A stretch of 64,000 bases of DNA from Aequorivita antarctica (GCF_007997155.1 NZ_VORT01000013.1:1-64000), one strand, 5' to 3'; shown: positions 26,704-35,365, numbered from the stretch's first letter. Translations and numbers: made by a program. Notes: generated by a model from the sequence alone, not told the origin.

Positions 26704-26889
26704 TTATGGACACGCAACAAGTGTCTTGTTTTTATTGTGAAGTATTTTCTGTTGCATTTGTTCTTTTTTACTTTTCAGGTTGTAGCCAGCTACCTCATTT
26801 TCTTTTTTGTTTGCAGATTGCGTGGTCGCGCAAGAAGTAAACAGAACCGTAAAAGCTAAAAAACATACTATAAAAAAAAACTGTTTCAT
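26704..26889 (-). CDS. Very small lipoprotein
   Basis: A 61-residue protein with a good lipoprotein signal (MKQFFFIVCFLAFTVLFTSC, Cys20) and a short, basic, Asn/Lys-rich tail with no conserved motif. The lipobox argues that the gene is real; the mature part of about 40 residues is similar in kind to many orphan flavobacterial lipoproteins. Function unknown. 181 bases without a gene follow upstream (26890-27070), holding no clear feature. Confidence 0.55.
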   Translation of the reverse strand: MKQFFFIVCFLAFTVLFTSCATTQSANKKENEVAGYNLKSKKEQMQQKILHNKNKTLVACP

Positions 26890-27070
26890 TTTGAAATACT
26901 AATGATTTTATAGGCCAAAAGTACTTCGGAAGTAAAGTGCTCACAAATGTTTTAGTTGAACTTACTAGTAAACTCGTTGAACTACATTTTTAAAAAATAA
27001 TAACCGATAAAGTGTTCAAAACGCCCGATTTACAACATCTTACGAAGGTCTTAATTTTTAAAAATACAGT

Positions 27071-28591
27071 TTAAATAGTGCTATTTAAGTGTAAAAGTTC
27101 CTCTAGATAGTCCCTAGTATTAGAAAGTCGCGGAACTTTATGTTGTCCCCCAAGTTTATTTTTTTCCTTTAACCAATCATAAAAGAGACGTTCCCGCGCG
27201 TGGTGAATTTTTGGCGCGTTAAGAGTAGTGTTATTAAAACGTTTGGCTTCATAATCGCTATTTACCTCCTGCAAAGCGGAGTCCAAAAGCTGTGTAAAGG
27301 AAGTTAAATCCTCTGGAGGCGATTTAAACTCAATAATCCACTCGTGTGCCCCTTTTTCTTTTCCGTTCATAAAAATAGGGGCTGCGGTGTAATCCACAAT
27401 TTCGGCATTGGTAAGCTGTGAAGCCTTTCGCAATGCAGTTTCTGCATTTTCAATAATCAATTCTTCTCCAAAAACATTGATGTGGTGCTTGGTTCTTCCT
27501 GTAACCTTTATTCGGTAAGGGTCGGTTGAAGTGAAGCGAACCGTGTCACCAATTTTATAGCGCCAAAGCCCTGCGTTGGTTGTTATTACAACAGCATAGT
27601 TTTTTCCTTCTTCAACCTCGCTCAACGGAATCGTCTTTTCTTCGGAAGTGCCGTAACTATCCATCGGGATGAATTCATAAAAAATTCCGTAATCAAGCAT
27701 CAACAGCAGTTCCTTATTTTCATTACGGTCCTGAATAGCGAAAAATCCTTCCGAAGCATTGTAAATTTCATAATACCTAAAGTTGTCTTTCGGCAACAAT
27801 TTGTTGTATTGATCTATGTATGGATCAAAGTTTACGCCGCCGTGAAAATACACTTCCAGGTGTGGCCACACTTCAAAAAGATTGCCTTTGCCTGTAGTTT
27901 CCATCACTTGGTTTAGCAAAACCAACATCCAAGAAGGTACACCAGCAAGACTTGTTACGTTTTCTTTGATGGTTTCGTTTACTATCGCCTGCATTTTGGT
28001 TTCCCAATCGCCCATCAGAGAAATTTCGTTGCTTGGTGTACTGCTGAACTCTGCCCAGAAAGGCATATTGTCTATTAAAATTGCCGAAAGATCGCCAAAG
28101 ACAGTTCCGTTTTCTTCGTAGAGTTGTTTGCTTCCTCCTAACCGTAAACTCTTTCCCAAAAATAATTGTGCATCTGGGTTGTTGTTGAGATACATGCACA
28201 GTAAATCCTTGCTCGCGGCATAATGGCAATCTTCCAAAGAATCGGTGGTAACGGGTATAAATTTGCTTTTCGCATTGGTGGTGCCGCTGGATTTTGCAAA
28301 CCATTTTATAGGTGCTGGCCAAAAAATATTGCTTTCACCTTTTCGTGCACGTTCAATACGCGCTTCGCTTTCTTCATAGGTTGTAATAGGAACACGTTCA
28401 GCAAATTCGCGATATGTTCGGATACCTCCAAAGTCATACTGCCGCCCAATTTCTGTGCTTTTCGCTTTTTGGAGTAAACTGAATAGTAGTTCTTCCTGAA
28501 CCTCAATTGGGTACTTTAAAAAAAGGTCTATTTGGTGAAACCGTTTTTTCAAAAACCAAGAAGCAATGGAATTTACAATGGGGATTGGCAT
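27071..28591 (-). CDS. GH3-family acyl-adenylating enzyme
   Basis: A 506-residue member of the GH3 auxin-responsive-promoter family. The family adenylates carboxylic acids and transfers them to amino acids or other acceptors. The phosphate-binding loop is FAKSSGTTNAKSKFIPVT (about residues 96-113). YFHGGVNFDPY, YNASEGFF and WRYKIGDTVRF with GRTKHHINVFGEEL follow, the classic order. Bacterial members are common in Bacteroidota; their substrates are mostly unknown. It is a single-gene unit divergent from the DUF2797 gene. Confidence 0.88.
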   Translation of the reverse strand: MPIPIVNSIASWFLKKRFHQIDLFLKYPIEVQEELLFSLLQKAKSTEIGRQYDFGGIRTYREFAERVPITTYEESEARIERARKGESNIFWPAPIKWFAKSSGTTNAKSKFIPVTTDSLEDCHYAASKDLLCMYLNNNPDAQLFLGKSLRLGGSKQLYEENGTVFGDLSAILIDNMPFWAEFSSTPSNEISLMGDWETKMQAIVNETIKENVTSLAGVPSWMLVLLNQVMETTGKGNLFEVWPHLEVYFHGGVNFDPYIDQYNKLLPKDNFRYYEIYNASEGFFAIQDRNENKELLLMLDYGIFYEFIPMDSYGTSEEKTIPLSEVEEGKNYAVVITTNAGLWRYKIGDTVRFTSTDPYRIKVTGRTKHHINVFGEELIIENAETALRKASQLTNAEIVDYTAAPIFMNGKEKGAHEWIIEFKSPPEDLTSFTQLLDSALQEVNSDYEAKRFNNTTLNAPKIHHARERLFYDWLKEKNKLGGQHKVPRLSNTRDYLEELLHLNSTI

Positions 28592-28713
28592 ATTTTTCCG
28601 CTATCTTTATGCTATAAAAATACGATTTTATAATTACGATTTCCGCTTTTTTTGAAGTGATGTTTTCACAGTGTTTCTTCAGAAAGGGTTTTGGTATAAA
28701 TAATTTTGAATAA

Positions 28714-29508
28714 ATGAATTACGAAGGAGTACTCACAAAAATGCAAACTGAAAACGGTTCGCCCATTCAGTATTATCTGGTTTTTGAAAACGATTTTTTG
28801 ATTGTGAATCAATTACTGGATAAAAAAATTAGCATCGATTTTTTACACTACCAATGCTTAAATTGTGGGCTTCAAAAGAAAATTTACCGCCAAGGATTTT
28901 GTTATGATTGTTTTTATGAAATTCCCCAAGCAGCAGATTGGATTATAAACCCCGAACTCAGCAAAGCACATTTAGGGATTGAGGATCGCGATTTAGCCTA
29001 TGAGGAAAAGGTCCAACTGCAACCACATGTGGTTTATCTTGCAAACAGTAGCAGTGTAAAAGTTGGAGTTACTCGCAAAAGCCAAATTCCAACAAGATGG
29101 ATTGACCAAGGTGCCCACGAAGCCATTGAAATTGTGGAGGTTCCAAACCGCTACCTTGCCGGAATTACCGAAATGGCATTGAAAGCCCACGTCAGTGACA
29201 AAACAAATTGGCGTAGCATGTTGAAGAACGATCTGAAAGATGAAGATTTGGTGGAATGGCGAAATAAATTGAAACAATTTATTCCAGCAGAAGCAGTGGA
29301 GTATTATTTAGAAAATAATTCAGAAACCAATCTACAATTTCCCGTTTTAAAATATCCCGAAAAGCCAAAATCACTCAACCTTGAAAAAACTCCTTTTTAT
29401 GAAGGAATTTTAAAAGGAATAAAGGGACAATACCTTATTTTTGACGACGACACCGTGTTCAACATTCGTGGAAACGAAGGATACGTAGTTTCAATAGTAG
29501 TAAACTAA
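28714..29508 (+). CDS. DUF2797 family protein
   Basis: A 264-residue protein of the DUF2797 family. It has a zinc-ribbon-like cluster, CLNCG then CYDCFYEIPQA (about residues 49-74), and the segment VVYLANSSSVKVGVTRKSQIPTRWIDQGA resembling a GIY-YIG fold core. A nucleic-acid role is possible but unproven. It is followed 14 bases later by the likely true start of folK, so the two are probably co-transcribed. Confidence 0.82.
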   Translation: MNYEGVLTKMQTENGSPIQYYLVFENDFLIVNQLLDKKISIDFLHYQCLNCGLQKKIYRQGFCYDCFYEIPQAADWIINPELSKAHLGIEDRDLAYEEKVQLQPHVVYLANSSSVKVGVTRKSQIPTRWIDQGAHEAIEIVEVPNRYLAGITEMALKAHVSDKTNWRSMLKNDLKDEDLVEWRNKLKQFIPAEAVEYYLENNSETNLQFPVLKYPEKPKSLNLEKTPFYEGILKGIKGQYLIFDDDTVFNIRGNEGYVVSIVVN

Positions 29509-29511
29509 TAT

Positions 29512-29525
29512 AAGGGAATTCCATC
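29512..29525 (+). promoter_or_regulatory. Ribosome binding site and probable ATC start for the folK fusion
   Basis: AAGGGA (29512-29517) is five bases before ATC (29523-29525). From that codon the frame encodes the conserved HPPK N-terminus IYLSLGSNMGNRF. No ATG, GTG or TTG exists between the in-frame stop at 29511-29513 and the ATG at 29565. Confidence 0.5.
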
Positions 29526-30650
29526 AAACCACTATCCAATATATATCTGTCCTTAGGAAGCAATATGGGCAACCGTTTTGAAAATCTTCAAAAAGCGGTT
29601 GATAACTTGTTTGAAAAAATTGGTTCCATTGTAAAAATATCTCCGGTTTATGAGACTCCGGCAATGGGTTTTGAAGGCGATCCTTTTTTAAATTGCGTGG
29701 TTTGGATGCAAACCGATCTTAAGCCTTCAAAAATCCTGAAAATAGTTTTGGGAATTGAAAAAACAATGGGACGCAAGCGAAATGTCTTTGAAACATATAC
29801 TTCCCGGCCGATTGACATCGACATAATTTTTATTGCCGATTTAATTATTGAAACTGAAAAACTTACCGTTCCACATTCAGAAATGGAGAAACGGAAGTTT
29901 GTGTTACAGCCCTTGGCAGAATTGAATTCACATTTGATTCATCCTATTTCGCAAAAAAATATTATTAAACTTTTGGCCGAAACCGAAGATAAAAGTGTTC
30001 TTGAAAAACAATCCAAATGGCTTAGCAACCCGATGAAGGATTATAACATTTCGCAATACAATTACATTGCTATTGAAGGAAATATTGGCGCCGGAAAAAC
30101 AAGTCTCGCTACAAAGATTGCAAATGATTATAATGCCAAATTAATTCTTGAAAGGTTTAAAGACAATCCATTTCTTCCAAAATTTTATGAGGATGCAGCG
30201 CGCTACGCTTTCCCATTGGAAATGTCTTTTTTGGCAGACCGCTACCAACAATTAGTGGATGACATAACTCAGTTCGATCTTTTTAAGGAATCAGTCATTG
30301 CAGATTATGATGTAAATAAATCCTTGATTTTCGCAAGTATCACTTTGCCAGAGGAAGAATATGCGCTTTACAAAAAACTGTTCCAAGTAATGCATAAAGA
30401 TTTACCGAAGCCGGATATGTATATTTATTTATACCAAAACACCGAACGGTTGCTGGAGAACATAAAAAAACGAGGCCGAAAATACGAACAGAGTATTGAA
30501 GCTGATTATCTTCAAAAGTTAAATACTGGCTATTTGGAATTCATCAAAAACCAACATTCAGAAAATATCAAAATCATAGACATTTCAGAATTGGATTTTT
30601 TGAAAAGCAGAGCGGATTATTTAAAGATTTTAAAATCAATAATTTCGTAA
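29523..30650 (+). CDS. folK: HPPK (FolK)-deoxynucleoside kinase fusion
   Basis: The N-terminal half is 6-hydroxymethyl-dihydropterin pyrophosphokinase of folate synthesis (NIYLSLGSNMG, ETPAMGFEGDPFLNCV, LGIEKTMGRKR and RPIDIDIIF). The C-terminal half is a deoxynucleoside kinase: P-loop GNIGAGKTSLA (about residue 186), the LERFKDNPFLPKFYED region, and the RGRKYEQSIEADYLQKLN lid segment. From the first ATG (29565) the protein would lack the first HPPK strand; starting at ATC 29523 restores it. This start call is inference. The fusion links folate and dNTP salvage and occurs in other Bacteroidota to my knowledge. Confidence 0.85.
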   Translation: MKPLSNIYLSLGSNMGNRFENLQKAVDNLFEKIGSIVKISPVYETPAMGFEGDPFLNCVVWMQTDLKPSKILKIVLGIEKTMGRKRNVFETYTSRPIDIDIIFIADLIIETEKLTVPHSEMEKRKFVLQPLAELNSHLIHPISQKNIIKLLAETEDKSVLEKQSKWLSNPMKDYNISQYNYIAIEGNIGAGKTSLATKIANDYNAKLILERFKDNPFLPKFYEDAARYAFPLEMSFLADRYQQLVDDITQFDLFKESVIADYDVNKSLIFASITLPEEEYALYKKLFQVMHKDLPKPDMYIYLYQNTERLLENIKKRGRKYEQSIEADYLQKLNTGYLEFIKNQHSENIKIIDISELDFLKSRADYLKILKSIIS

Positions 30651-30741
30651 AAAAAGAAAGAGTAAACAGTTGCCGTTTGAAGTACTTAAAACTGAAACCT
30701 ATCCCTGCGAATTTATTTTTATTTCCTTGAAAAATTGATAG

Positions 30742-30770
30742 TTGAAAGCATTTCGGATTGATTACCTTTG
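30742..30770 (+). promoter_or_regulatory. Promoter of the pseudouridine synthase-like gene
   Basis: TTG (30742-30744) as the -33 box and TACCTTTG (30763-30770) as the -7 box, 18 bases apart. The ATG follows 13 bases after the -7 box. Confidence 0.65.
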
Positions 30771-30783
30771 CAAAAAATATTAA

Positions 30784-31713
30784 ATGAGCACACAAGACAA
30801 TTACGATAAAGGAAGAAGTTCCAACAAGCCCGGAAAAAATGCCAGAAAGAAAAGCATGGCTCGTGGAAATGCTCCTTTGAAGTCTGATTCGCCAAACCGA
30901 AAAACCGGTCGAGAACAAGACCCAGCGAAACCAAAATTGAAATTCGATAAAACCGGAAAAGAAATTGGACGTAGAGAAAAACCTGTAAAAGAAATAAAAA
31001 AGAGTAATCCCGAAGATGGAATTCGCTTAAATAAATACATTGCGAACAGTGGAGTTTGCTCACGCAGGGAAGCAGATACATACATTGCCACAGGCTTGGT
31101 TTCTGTAAATGGAAAAATTATCAACGAGATGGGCTACAAAGTCCAGTTGACAGACGACGTTCGTTTTGACGGCCGCAGATTAAACCCCGAGCCAAATACG
31201 TATGTTTTGTTGAACAAACCAAAAGGTTTTGCCACAACAGACAGCAACGCTAAAGGAATGACTGTAATGGATTTGGTTGCCAATGCTACTACTGCCAAAA
31301 TAAAGCCTTTTGGCCGTTTGGGCAGGAATGCTACAGGTTTGTTGCTCTTTACCAATGATGATGAGTTCGTGCAAAAGTTCACCAAAAAAGGAATTTCAAG
31401 GCTTTTCCATATTGAATTGGACAAAAACCTAAAAGCCGAACACCTTAAAAAAATAAAGGAAGGGATTACAATTGAAGGCAAAGAAATAGCCGTAGAAGAA
31501 ATAAGCTACGTAGAGAATTCACCAAAAAGTGAAATAGGTTTAAAGATAAAACATACAGGAAACAGTATTATTAGAACCATTTTTGAACATTTAGGATATG
31601 ATGTAGTGCGGGTAGATTGTGTTACCCTCGGCCCCTTGACAAAAAAGGATTTGTCTCGCGGTAGGTGGCGCATACTTACAGAAAAGGAACTCAATATGTT
31701 CAGTATGATATAA
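30784..31713 (+). CDS. RsuA/RluB-type pseudouridine synthase homologue lacking the catalytic Asp
   Basis: A 309-residue protein with a basic disordered leader (about residues 1-75), an S4 RNA-binding domain (IRLNKYIANSGVCSRREAD) and an RsuA/RluB-like catalytic domain. The signature normally reads GRLD; here it is GRLGRNATGLLL, with Gly180 (codon GGC 31321-31323) where the catalytic Asp should be. The usual NR-x-V/I-R-R motif near the C-terminus is NSIIRTIFEHLGY. TKKDLSRGRWRILTEKEL closes the family pattern. It may therefore bind rRNA without modifying it. Function should be called with caution. Confidence 0.75.
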   Translation: MSTQDNYDKGRSSNKPGKNARKKSMARGNAPLKSDSPNRKTGREQDPAKPKLKFDKTGKEIGRREKPVKEIKKSNPEDGIRLNKYIANSGVCSRREADTYIATGLVSVNGKIINEMGYKVQLTDDVRFDGRRLNPEPNTYVLLNKPKGFATTDSNAKGMTVMDLVANATTAKIKPFGRLGRNATGLLLFTNDDEFVQKFTKKGISRLFHIELDKNLKAEHLKKIKEGITIEGKEIAVEEISYVENSPKSEIGLKIKHTGNSIIRTIFEHLGYDVVRVDCVTLGPLTKKDLSRGRWRILTEKELNMFSMI

Positions 31714-32019
31714 CCGAGAGTGAAAAACTCTGAGGTTTTATAAATTATTGAATTTTTTTTGTCACTTTTGTATAGAAATTAAACAAACAGTATTTTAAAA
31801 TGGTTGGTTTTTGAAATTTTTCAAAAACAAAAATTCTAAATGAACAACACATTTTTACTTCCAGTCGCTGCTTCGCAGCAAGTTACGGGCAAAAGTTCCA
31901 CTGTAAACGCCTTGCCTATTCGCATGTAAACTTCAAGTTAATTTTTTGTTATACTTTCCTTTTTCTAGGGAATAGACAACAAGAGTTTTTAATTTACACT
32001 TTTCAACATAAACAAAAGA
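31714..32019 (+). promoter_or_regulatory. 306-base leader region of the polyamine operon
   Basis: No long gene lies here. The first part is AT-rich, and CACTTTTG at 31763-31770 differs by one base from the -7 consensus. A more GC-rich island at about 31855-31930 holds a short ORF and a GCTGC-TTC-GCAGC hairpin (31867-31879). It is followed by about 90 AT-rich bases before the decarboxylase ATG. It looks like a long, possibly structured 5' leader. Confidence 0.45.
31840..31929 (+). CDS. Possible 29-codon leader ORF upstream of arginine decarboxylase
   Basis: ATG 31840 to TAA 31929 encodes 29 residues starting MNNTFLLPVAASQQVTGK and ending PIRM. It lies 90 bases before the arginine decarboxylase start, in a locally GC-richer stretch, and contains a stable hairpin (31867-31879) in its own coding region. 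Leader peptides controlling polyamine genes are known in other bacteria, such as the speF leader of E. coli. Whether this ORF is translated is inference from position and sequence only. Confidence 0.35.
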   Translation: MNNTFLLPVAASQQVTGKSSTVNALPIRM

Positions 32020-33417
32020 ATGAACACCAAATACATAGATTTAATAAATCAAACCTATTATTTCCCACAGGAAGAGTTTCGTTTGGGAGATAATGGGCTG
32101 GAATTTCACGGCGTAGACTTAATGGCGCTGGTTGAGCAATACGGTGCGCCGCTTAAATTTACCTACCTTCCAAAAATTTCGGAAAATATAAATTTGGCCA
32201 AAAAATGGTTTGCCCAAGCTATTGAGAAGAACAATTACAAAGGCACTTATAACTACTGCTATTGTACAAAAAGCTCACATTTTAAACACGTTTTAAATGA
32301 AGCTTTAAAGAATGATATTCATATTGAAACCTCTTCGGCTTTTGATATTGACATCGTAGAAAGCCTAAAGGAAACTGGAAAGGTAACAGATAAAACATAT
32401 GTTATTTGCAACGGTTTTAAACGCGATCAATATATTACAAATATTGCCAGACTTATCAATAATGGCCACGAAAACTGTATTCCTATTATTGATAATTACG
32501 AAGAAATTGAACTACTTTCAGACAATATTGAAGGACATTTCAATGTAGGAATCCGTATTGCTTCGGAAGAAGAACCAAAATTTGAATTCTATACTTCTAG
32601 ATTGGGTATTGGCTATAAAAACATCATCCCGTTCTACGAAGAGCAAATAAAAAACAACGAACGTGTAGATTTAAAAATGCTACATTTCTTCATCAATACT
32701 GGTATTCGTGACACTGCGTATTATTGGAATGAATTGGTGAAATGTTTAAAAGTGTACGTTCGTCTTAAAAAAATCTGTCCTTCTCTAGATAGTTTAAATA
32801 TTGGTGGGGGTTTTCCAATTAAAAACTCTTTGCATTTTGAGTACGATTATCAATATATGATAGACGAGATTTTAAACCAAATAAACATAACTTGTGAAGA
32901 GGCAGATGTGCCAGTACCGCACATTTTTACCGAATTCGGAAGTTTTACCGTCGGCGAAAGTGGTGGAGCTATTTATGAAATTCTCTATCAAAAACAACAA
33001 AATGATAGAGAAAAGTGGAATATGATAAACTCTTCTTTTATTACAACCTTGCCAGATACTTGGGCAATTAGTAAAAAGTTTATCATGCTACCCATAAATC
33101 GTTGGAATGATGAGTACGAAAGAGTGCTTTTAGGTGGTTTAACCTGTGACAGTGATGATTACTATAATAGTGAGCAAAACATGGCAGCAATCTATCTGCC
33201 AAAATTCAGAAAGGAAAAACCTTTGTATATTGGCTTCTTTAATACGGGAGCATACCAAGAAACTATAGGTGGTTTCGGAGGCTTGCAGCACTGCTTGATT
33301 CCTCAGCCAAAACATATATTGATTGACCGTGATAAAAATAATAATATAACAACCAAACTTTTTTCAGAACAACAAACAAGCGAGCAATTGCTAAATATTT
33401 TAGGTTATGAGCATTAA
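32020..33417 (+). CDS. speA: Arginine decarboxylase (alanine-racemase fold)
   Basis: It converts arginine to agmatine, the first step of polyamine synthesis. The 465-residue protein has the PLP-dependent barrel of fold III decarboxylases. The PLP-binding Lys84 is in CYCTKSSHF. The glycine-rich LNIGGGFPI phosphate-binding segment and Cys376 in GGLTCDSDD follow, the latter at the dimer interface active site. It is shorter than E. coli SpeA (658) and lacks its helical insertion. Its stop overlaps the agmatinase start by 11 bases, fixing its role in this operon. Confidence 0.9.
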   Translation: MNTKYIDLINQTYYFPQEEFRLGDNGLEFHGVDLMALVEQYGAPLKFTYLPKISENINLAKKWFAQAIEKNNYKGTYNYCYCTKSSHFKHVLNEALKNDIHIETSSAFDIDIVESLKETGKVTDKTYVICNGFKRDQYITNIARLINNGHENCIPIIDNYEEIELLSDNIEGHFNVGIRIASEEEPKFEFYTSRLGIGYKNIIPFYEEQIKNNERVDLKMLHFFINTGIRDTAYYWNELVKCLKVYVRLKKICPSLDSLNIGGGFPIKNSLHFEYDYQYMIDEILNQINITCEEADVPVPHIFTEFGSFTVGESGGAIYEILYQKQQNDREKWNMINSSFITTLPDTWAISKKFIMLPINRWNDEYERVLLGGLTCDSDDYYNSEQNMAAIYLPKFRKEKPLYIGFFNTGAYQETIGGFGGLQHCLIPQPKHILIDRDKNNNITTKLFSEQQTSEQLLNILGYEH

Positions 33418-34345
33418 GACGTACGCCGGAATCCCGCAAAAATATGCGGCTCTTGAAACATCAAAAATTGTATTGATCCCAGTTCCCTATGACGGAACCA
33501 GCACTTGGCAAAAAGGTGCCGACAAAGGCCCTGAAGCCTTTTTGGATGCTTCGGAAAACATGGAGCTTTATGATATTGAAACCCAAACAGAAGTGTACAA
33601 GCAAGGAGTTTATCTTGCAGATGCCATCACAGAAAATTCCTCTCCAGAAGCAGTGGTTTCTGAAGTGCACAAAACCACAAAAGACTATATTAAAAGAAAT
33701 AAATTCGTAACCATTTTTGGTGGCGAACACAGTATCTCTATTGGCACCATTCGCGCATTCAATGAGTGTTTTGATGATCTTACCGTGCTTCATATAGATG
33801 CACACGCAGATTTGCGCAAAGATTTTCACGGAAGTACCTGCAACCACGCCTGCGCTGTTTACGAAGCTAGCCAGACCACAAATTTGGTACAAGTAGGTAT
33901 TAGAAGTATGGACATTGCCGAAACTCGCGTAATGGACGAAGAAAAAGTATTCTTCGCCCACGATATGGCAAAAGACGAATACTGGATGGACAAAGTTATT
34001 GAAGCTTTGGGTAACAATGTTTTTATCACTTTTGACCTTGATGCGTTTGATCCTTCAATCCTACCCTCAACCGGAACTCCAGAACCAGGCGGACTTTTCT
34101 GGTACGAAACACTTGATTTCTTAAAACAAGTTTTTGAAGATAGAAACGTAGTAGGTTTTGACATTGTAGAATTGTGCCCAAATGAAAATGAAAGAGCTTC
34201 GGATTTTGTGGCAGCGAAACTTTACTACAAAATGTTAACCTATAAATTCGCAGGAACTGAAGAAGGCGACGAATACGATAACCATTTTAACGAAACCAAA
34301 AAAGGCGTTTCAAAATTTAATACAGAAGAAGAAGATGAGTACTAG
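33407..34345 (+). CDS. speB: Agmatinase
   Basis: It hydrolyses agmatine to putrescine and urea. The 312-residue ureohydrolase keeps the binuclear manganese ligands: His in FGGEHSISIG, the DAHAD motif in HIDAHADLRKDFHG, and FDLDAFDPS, with the STGTPEPGG loop after it. These match agmatinase rather than arginase by context. It overlaps both neighbours by 11 bases, so it is translated with arginine decarboxylase and the deoxyhypusine synthase-like gene. Confidence 0.93.
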   Translation: MSIKTYAGIPQKYAALETSKIVLIPVPYDGTSTWQKGADKGPEAFLDASENMELYDIETQTEVYKQGVYLADAITENSSPEAVVSEVHKTTKDYIKRNKFVTIFGGEHSISIGTIRAFNECFDDLTVLHIDAHADLRKDFHGSTCNHACAVYEASQTTNLVQVGIRSMDIAETRVMDEEKVFFAHDMAKDEYWMDKVIEALGNNVFITFDLDAFDPSILPSTGTPEPGGLFWYETLDFLKQVFEDRNVVGFDIVELCPNENERASDFVAAKLYYKMLTYKFAGTEEGDEYDNHFNETKKGVSKFNTEEEDEY

Positions 34346-35312
34346 CAAAGGAGCTATTTCCAAGTTTATCGAAAAATATTATCTACACTTTAACGCCGCA
34401 GCTCTTGTTGATGCCGCAAAAGGGTATGAAGCACAATTAAACAAAGGTTCAAAAATGCTCGTGTCTCTTGCTGGCGCTATGAGTACTGCAGAGTTAGGAA
34501 AGATTTTTGCCGAAATGATACGTCAAGATAAAGTTCAGATTATCTCCTGTACAGGCGCAAACCTTGAGGAAGATATTATGAATCTTGTAGCCCACAGTCA
34601 TTACGAACGCGTGCCACATTATCGAGATTTAACACCACAGGACGAGTGGGATTTGCTTGAAAGAGGTATGAACCGCGTAACCGATACTTGTATTCCTGAA
34701 GAAGAAGCTTTTAGAAGAATCCAAAAACATATCGTGAAATTATGGAAAGATGCCGAAGCAAAAGGTGAACGTTACCTTCCGCACGAATATATGTACAAAC
34801 TTCTTTTAAGCGGGGTAATGGAAGAACATTACGAAATAGATTTAAAAGACTCTTGGATGTACGCAGCTGCCGAAAAAAACCTACCCATAATCTGTCCAGG
34901 ATGGGAAGACAGTACCATGGGTAATATTTTCGCTAGCTATGTTTTGAAAGGCGAATTGAAAGCCTCAACAATGAAAAGTGGTATTGAATATATGACTTTC
35001 TTGGCAGATTGGTACACAGAAAATTCCAAAAATGGAATCGGTTTCTTCCAAATTGGTGGAGGAATAGCGGGAGATTTTCCAATTTGTGTGGTGCCCATGC
35101 TTTATCAAGACATGGAACGTCCAGAGACACCATTTTGGAGCTATTTCTGTCAAATAAGCGATTCCACAACCAGTTTTGGAAGCTATTCCGGAGCAGTACC
35201 CAATGAAAAGATAACTTGGGGAAAATTGGATATAGACACTCCAAAATTTATTATTGAAAGTGATGCTACTATTGTAGCGCCCTTGATTTTTGCGTATCTT
35301 TTGGATATGTAA
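34335..35312 (+). CDS. Deoxyhypusine synthase-like enzyme (likely homospermidine/spermidine-type synthase)
   Basis: A 325-residue Rossmann-fold protein of the deoxyhypusine synthase family, which moves an aminobutyl group from spermidine using NAD. The catalytic lysine is kept: Lys297 in ITWGKLD, equivalent to VSWGK of eukaryotic enzymes. Bacteria lack eIF5A, so the acceptor is probably a free polyamine (homospermidine synthase-like activity). That is consistent with its place directly after arginine decarboxylase and agmatinase, with an 11-base overlap. The exact product is inference. Confidence 0.82.
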   Translation: MSTSKGAISKFIEKYYLHFNAAALVDAAKGYEAQLNKGSKMLVSLAGAMSTAELGKIFAEMIRQDKVQIISCTGANLEEDIMNLVAHSHYERVPHYRDLTPQDEWDLLERGMNRVTDTCIPEEEAFRRIQKHIVKLWKDAEAKGERYLPHEYMYKLLLSGVMEEHYEIDLKDSWMYAAAEKNLPIICPGWEDSTMGNIFASYVLKGELKASTMKSGIEYMTFLADWYTENSKNGIGFFQIGGGIAGDFPICVVPMLYQDMERPETPFWSYFCQISDSTTSFGSYSGAVPNEKITWGKLDIDTPKFIIESDATIVAPLIFAYLLDM

Positions 35313-35365
35313 AAATTGATATAAAGATTATTTCCAACCAGATAAGAATCAAAATCTAATAGATA

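Noticed and set aside
27873-28322. 149-residue frame within the GH3 gene
   Set aside because: Same strand but another reading frame of a well-supported gene; composition unnatural (many Arg, His, Cys).
33461-33961. 166-residue open frame antisense to agmatinase
   Set aside because: Shadow frame; the plus-strand gene has full catalytic motifs and operon overlaps.
34335-35312. True deoxyhypusine synthase acting on eIF5A
   Set aside because: Bacteria lack eIF5A; the operon context points to free polyamines.
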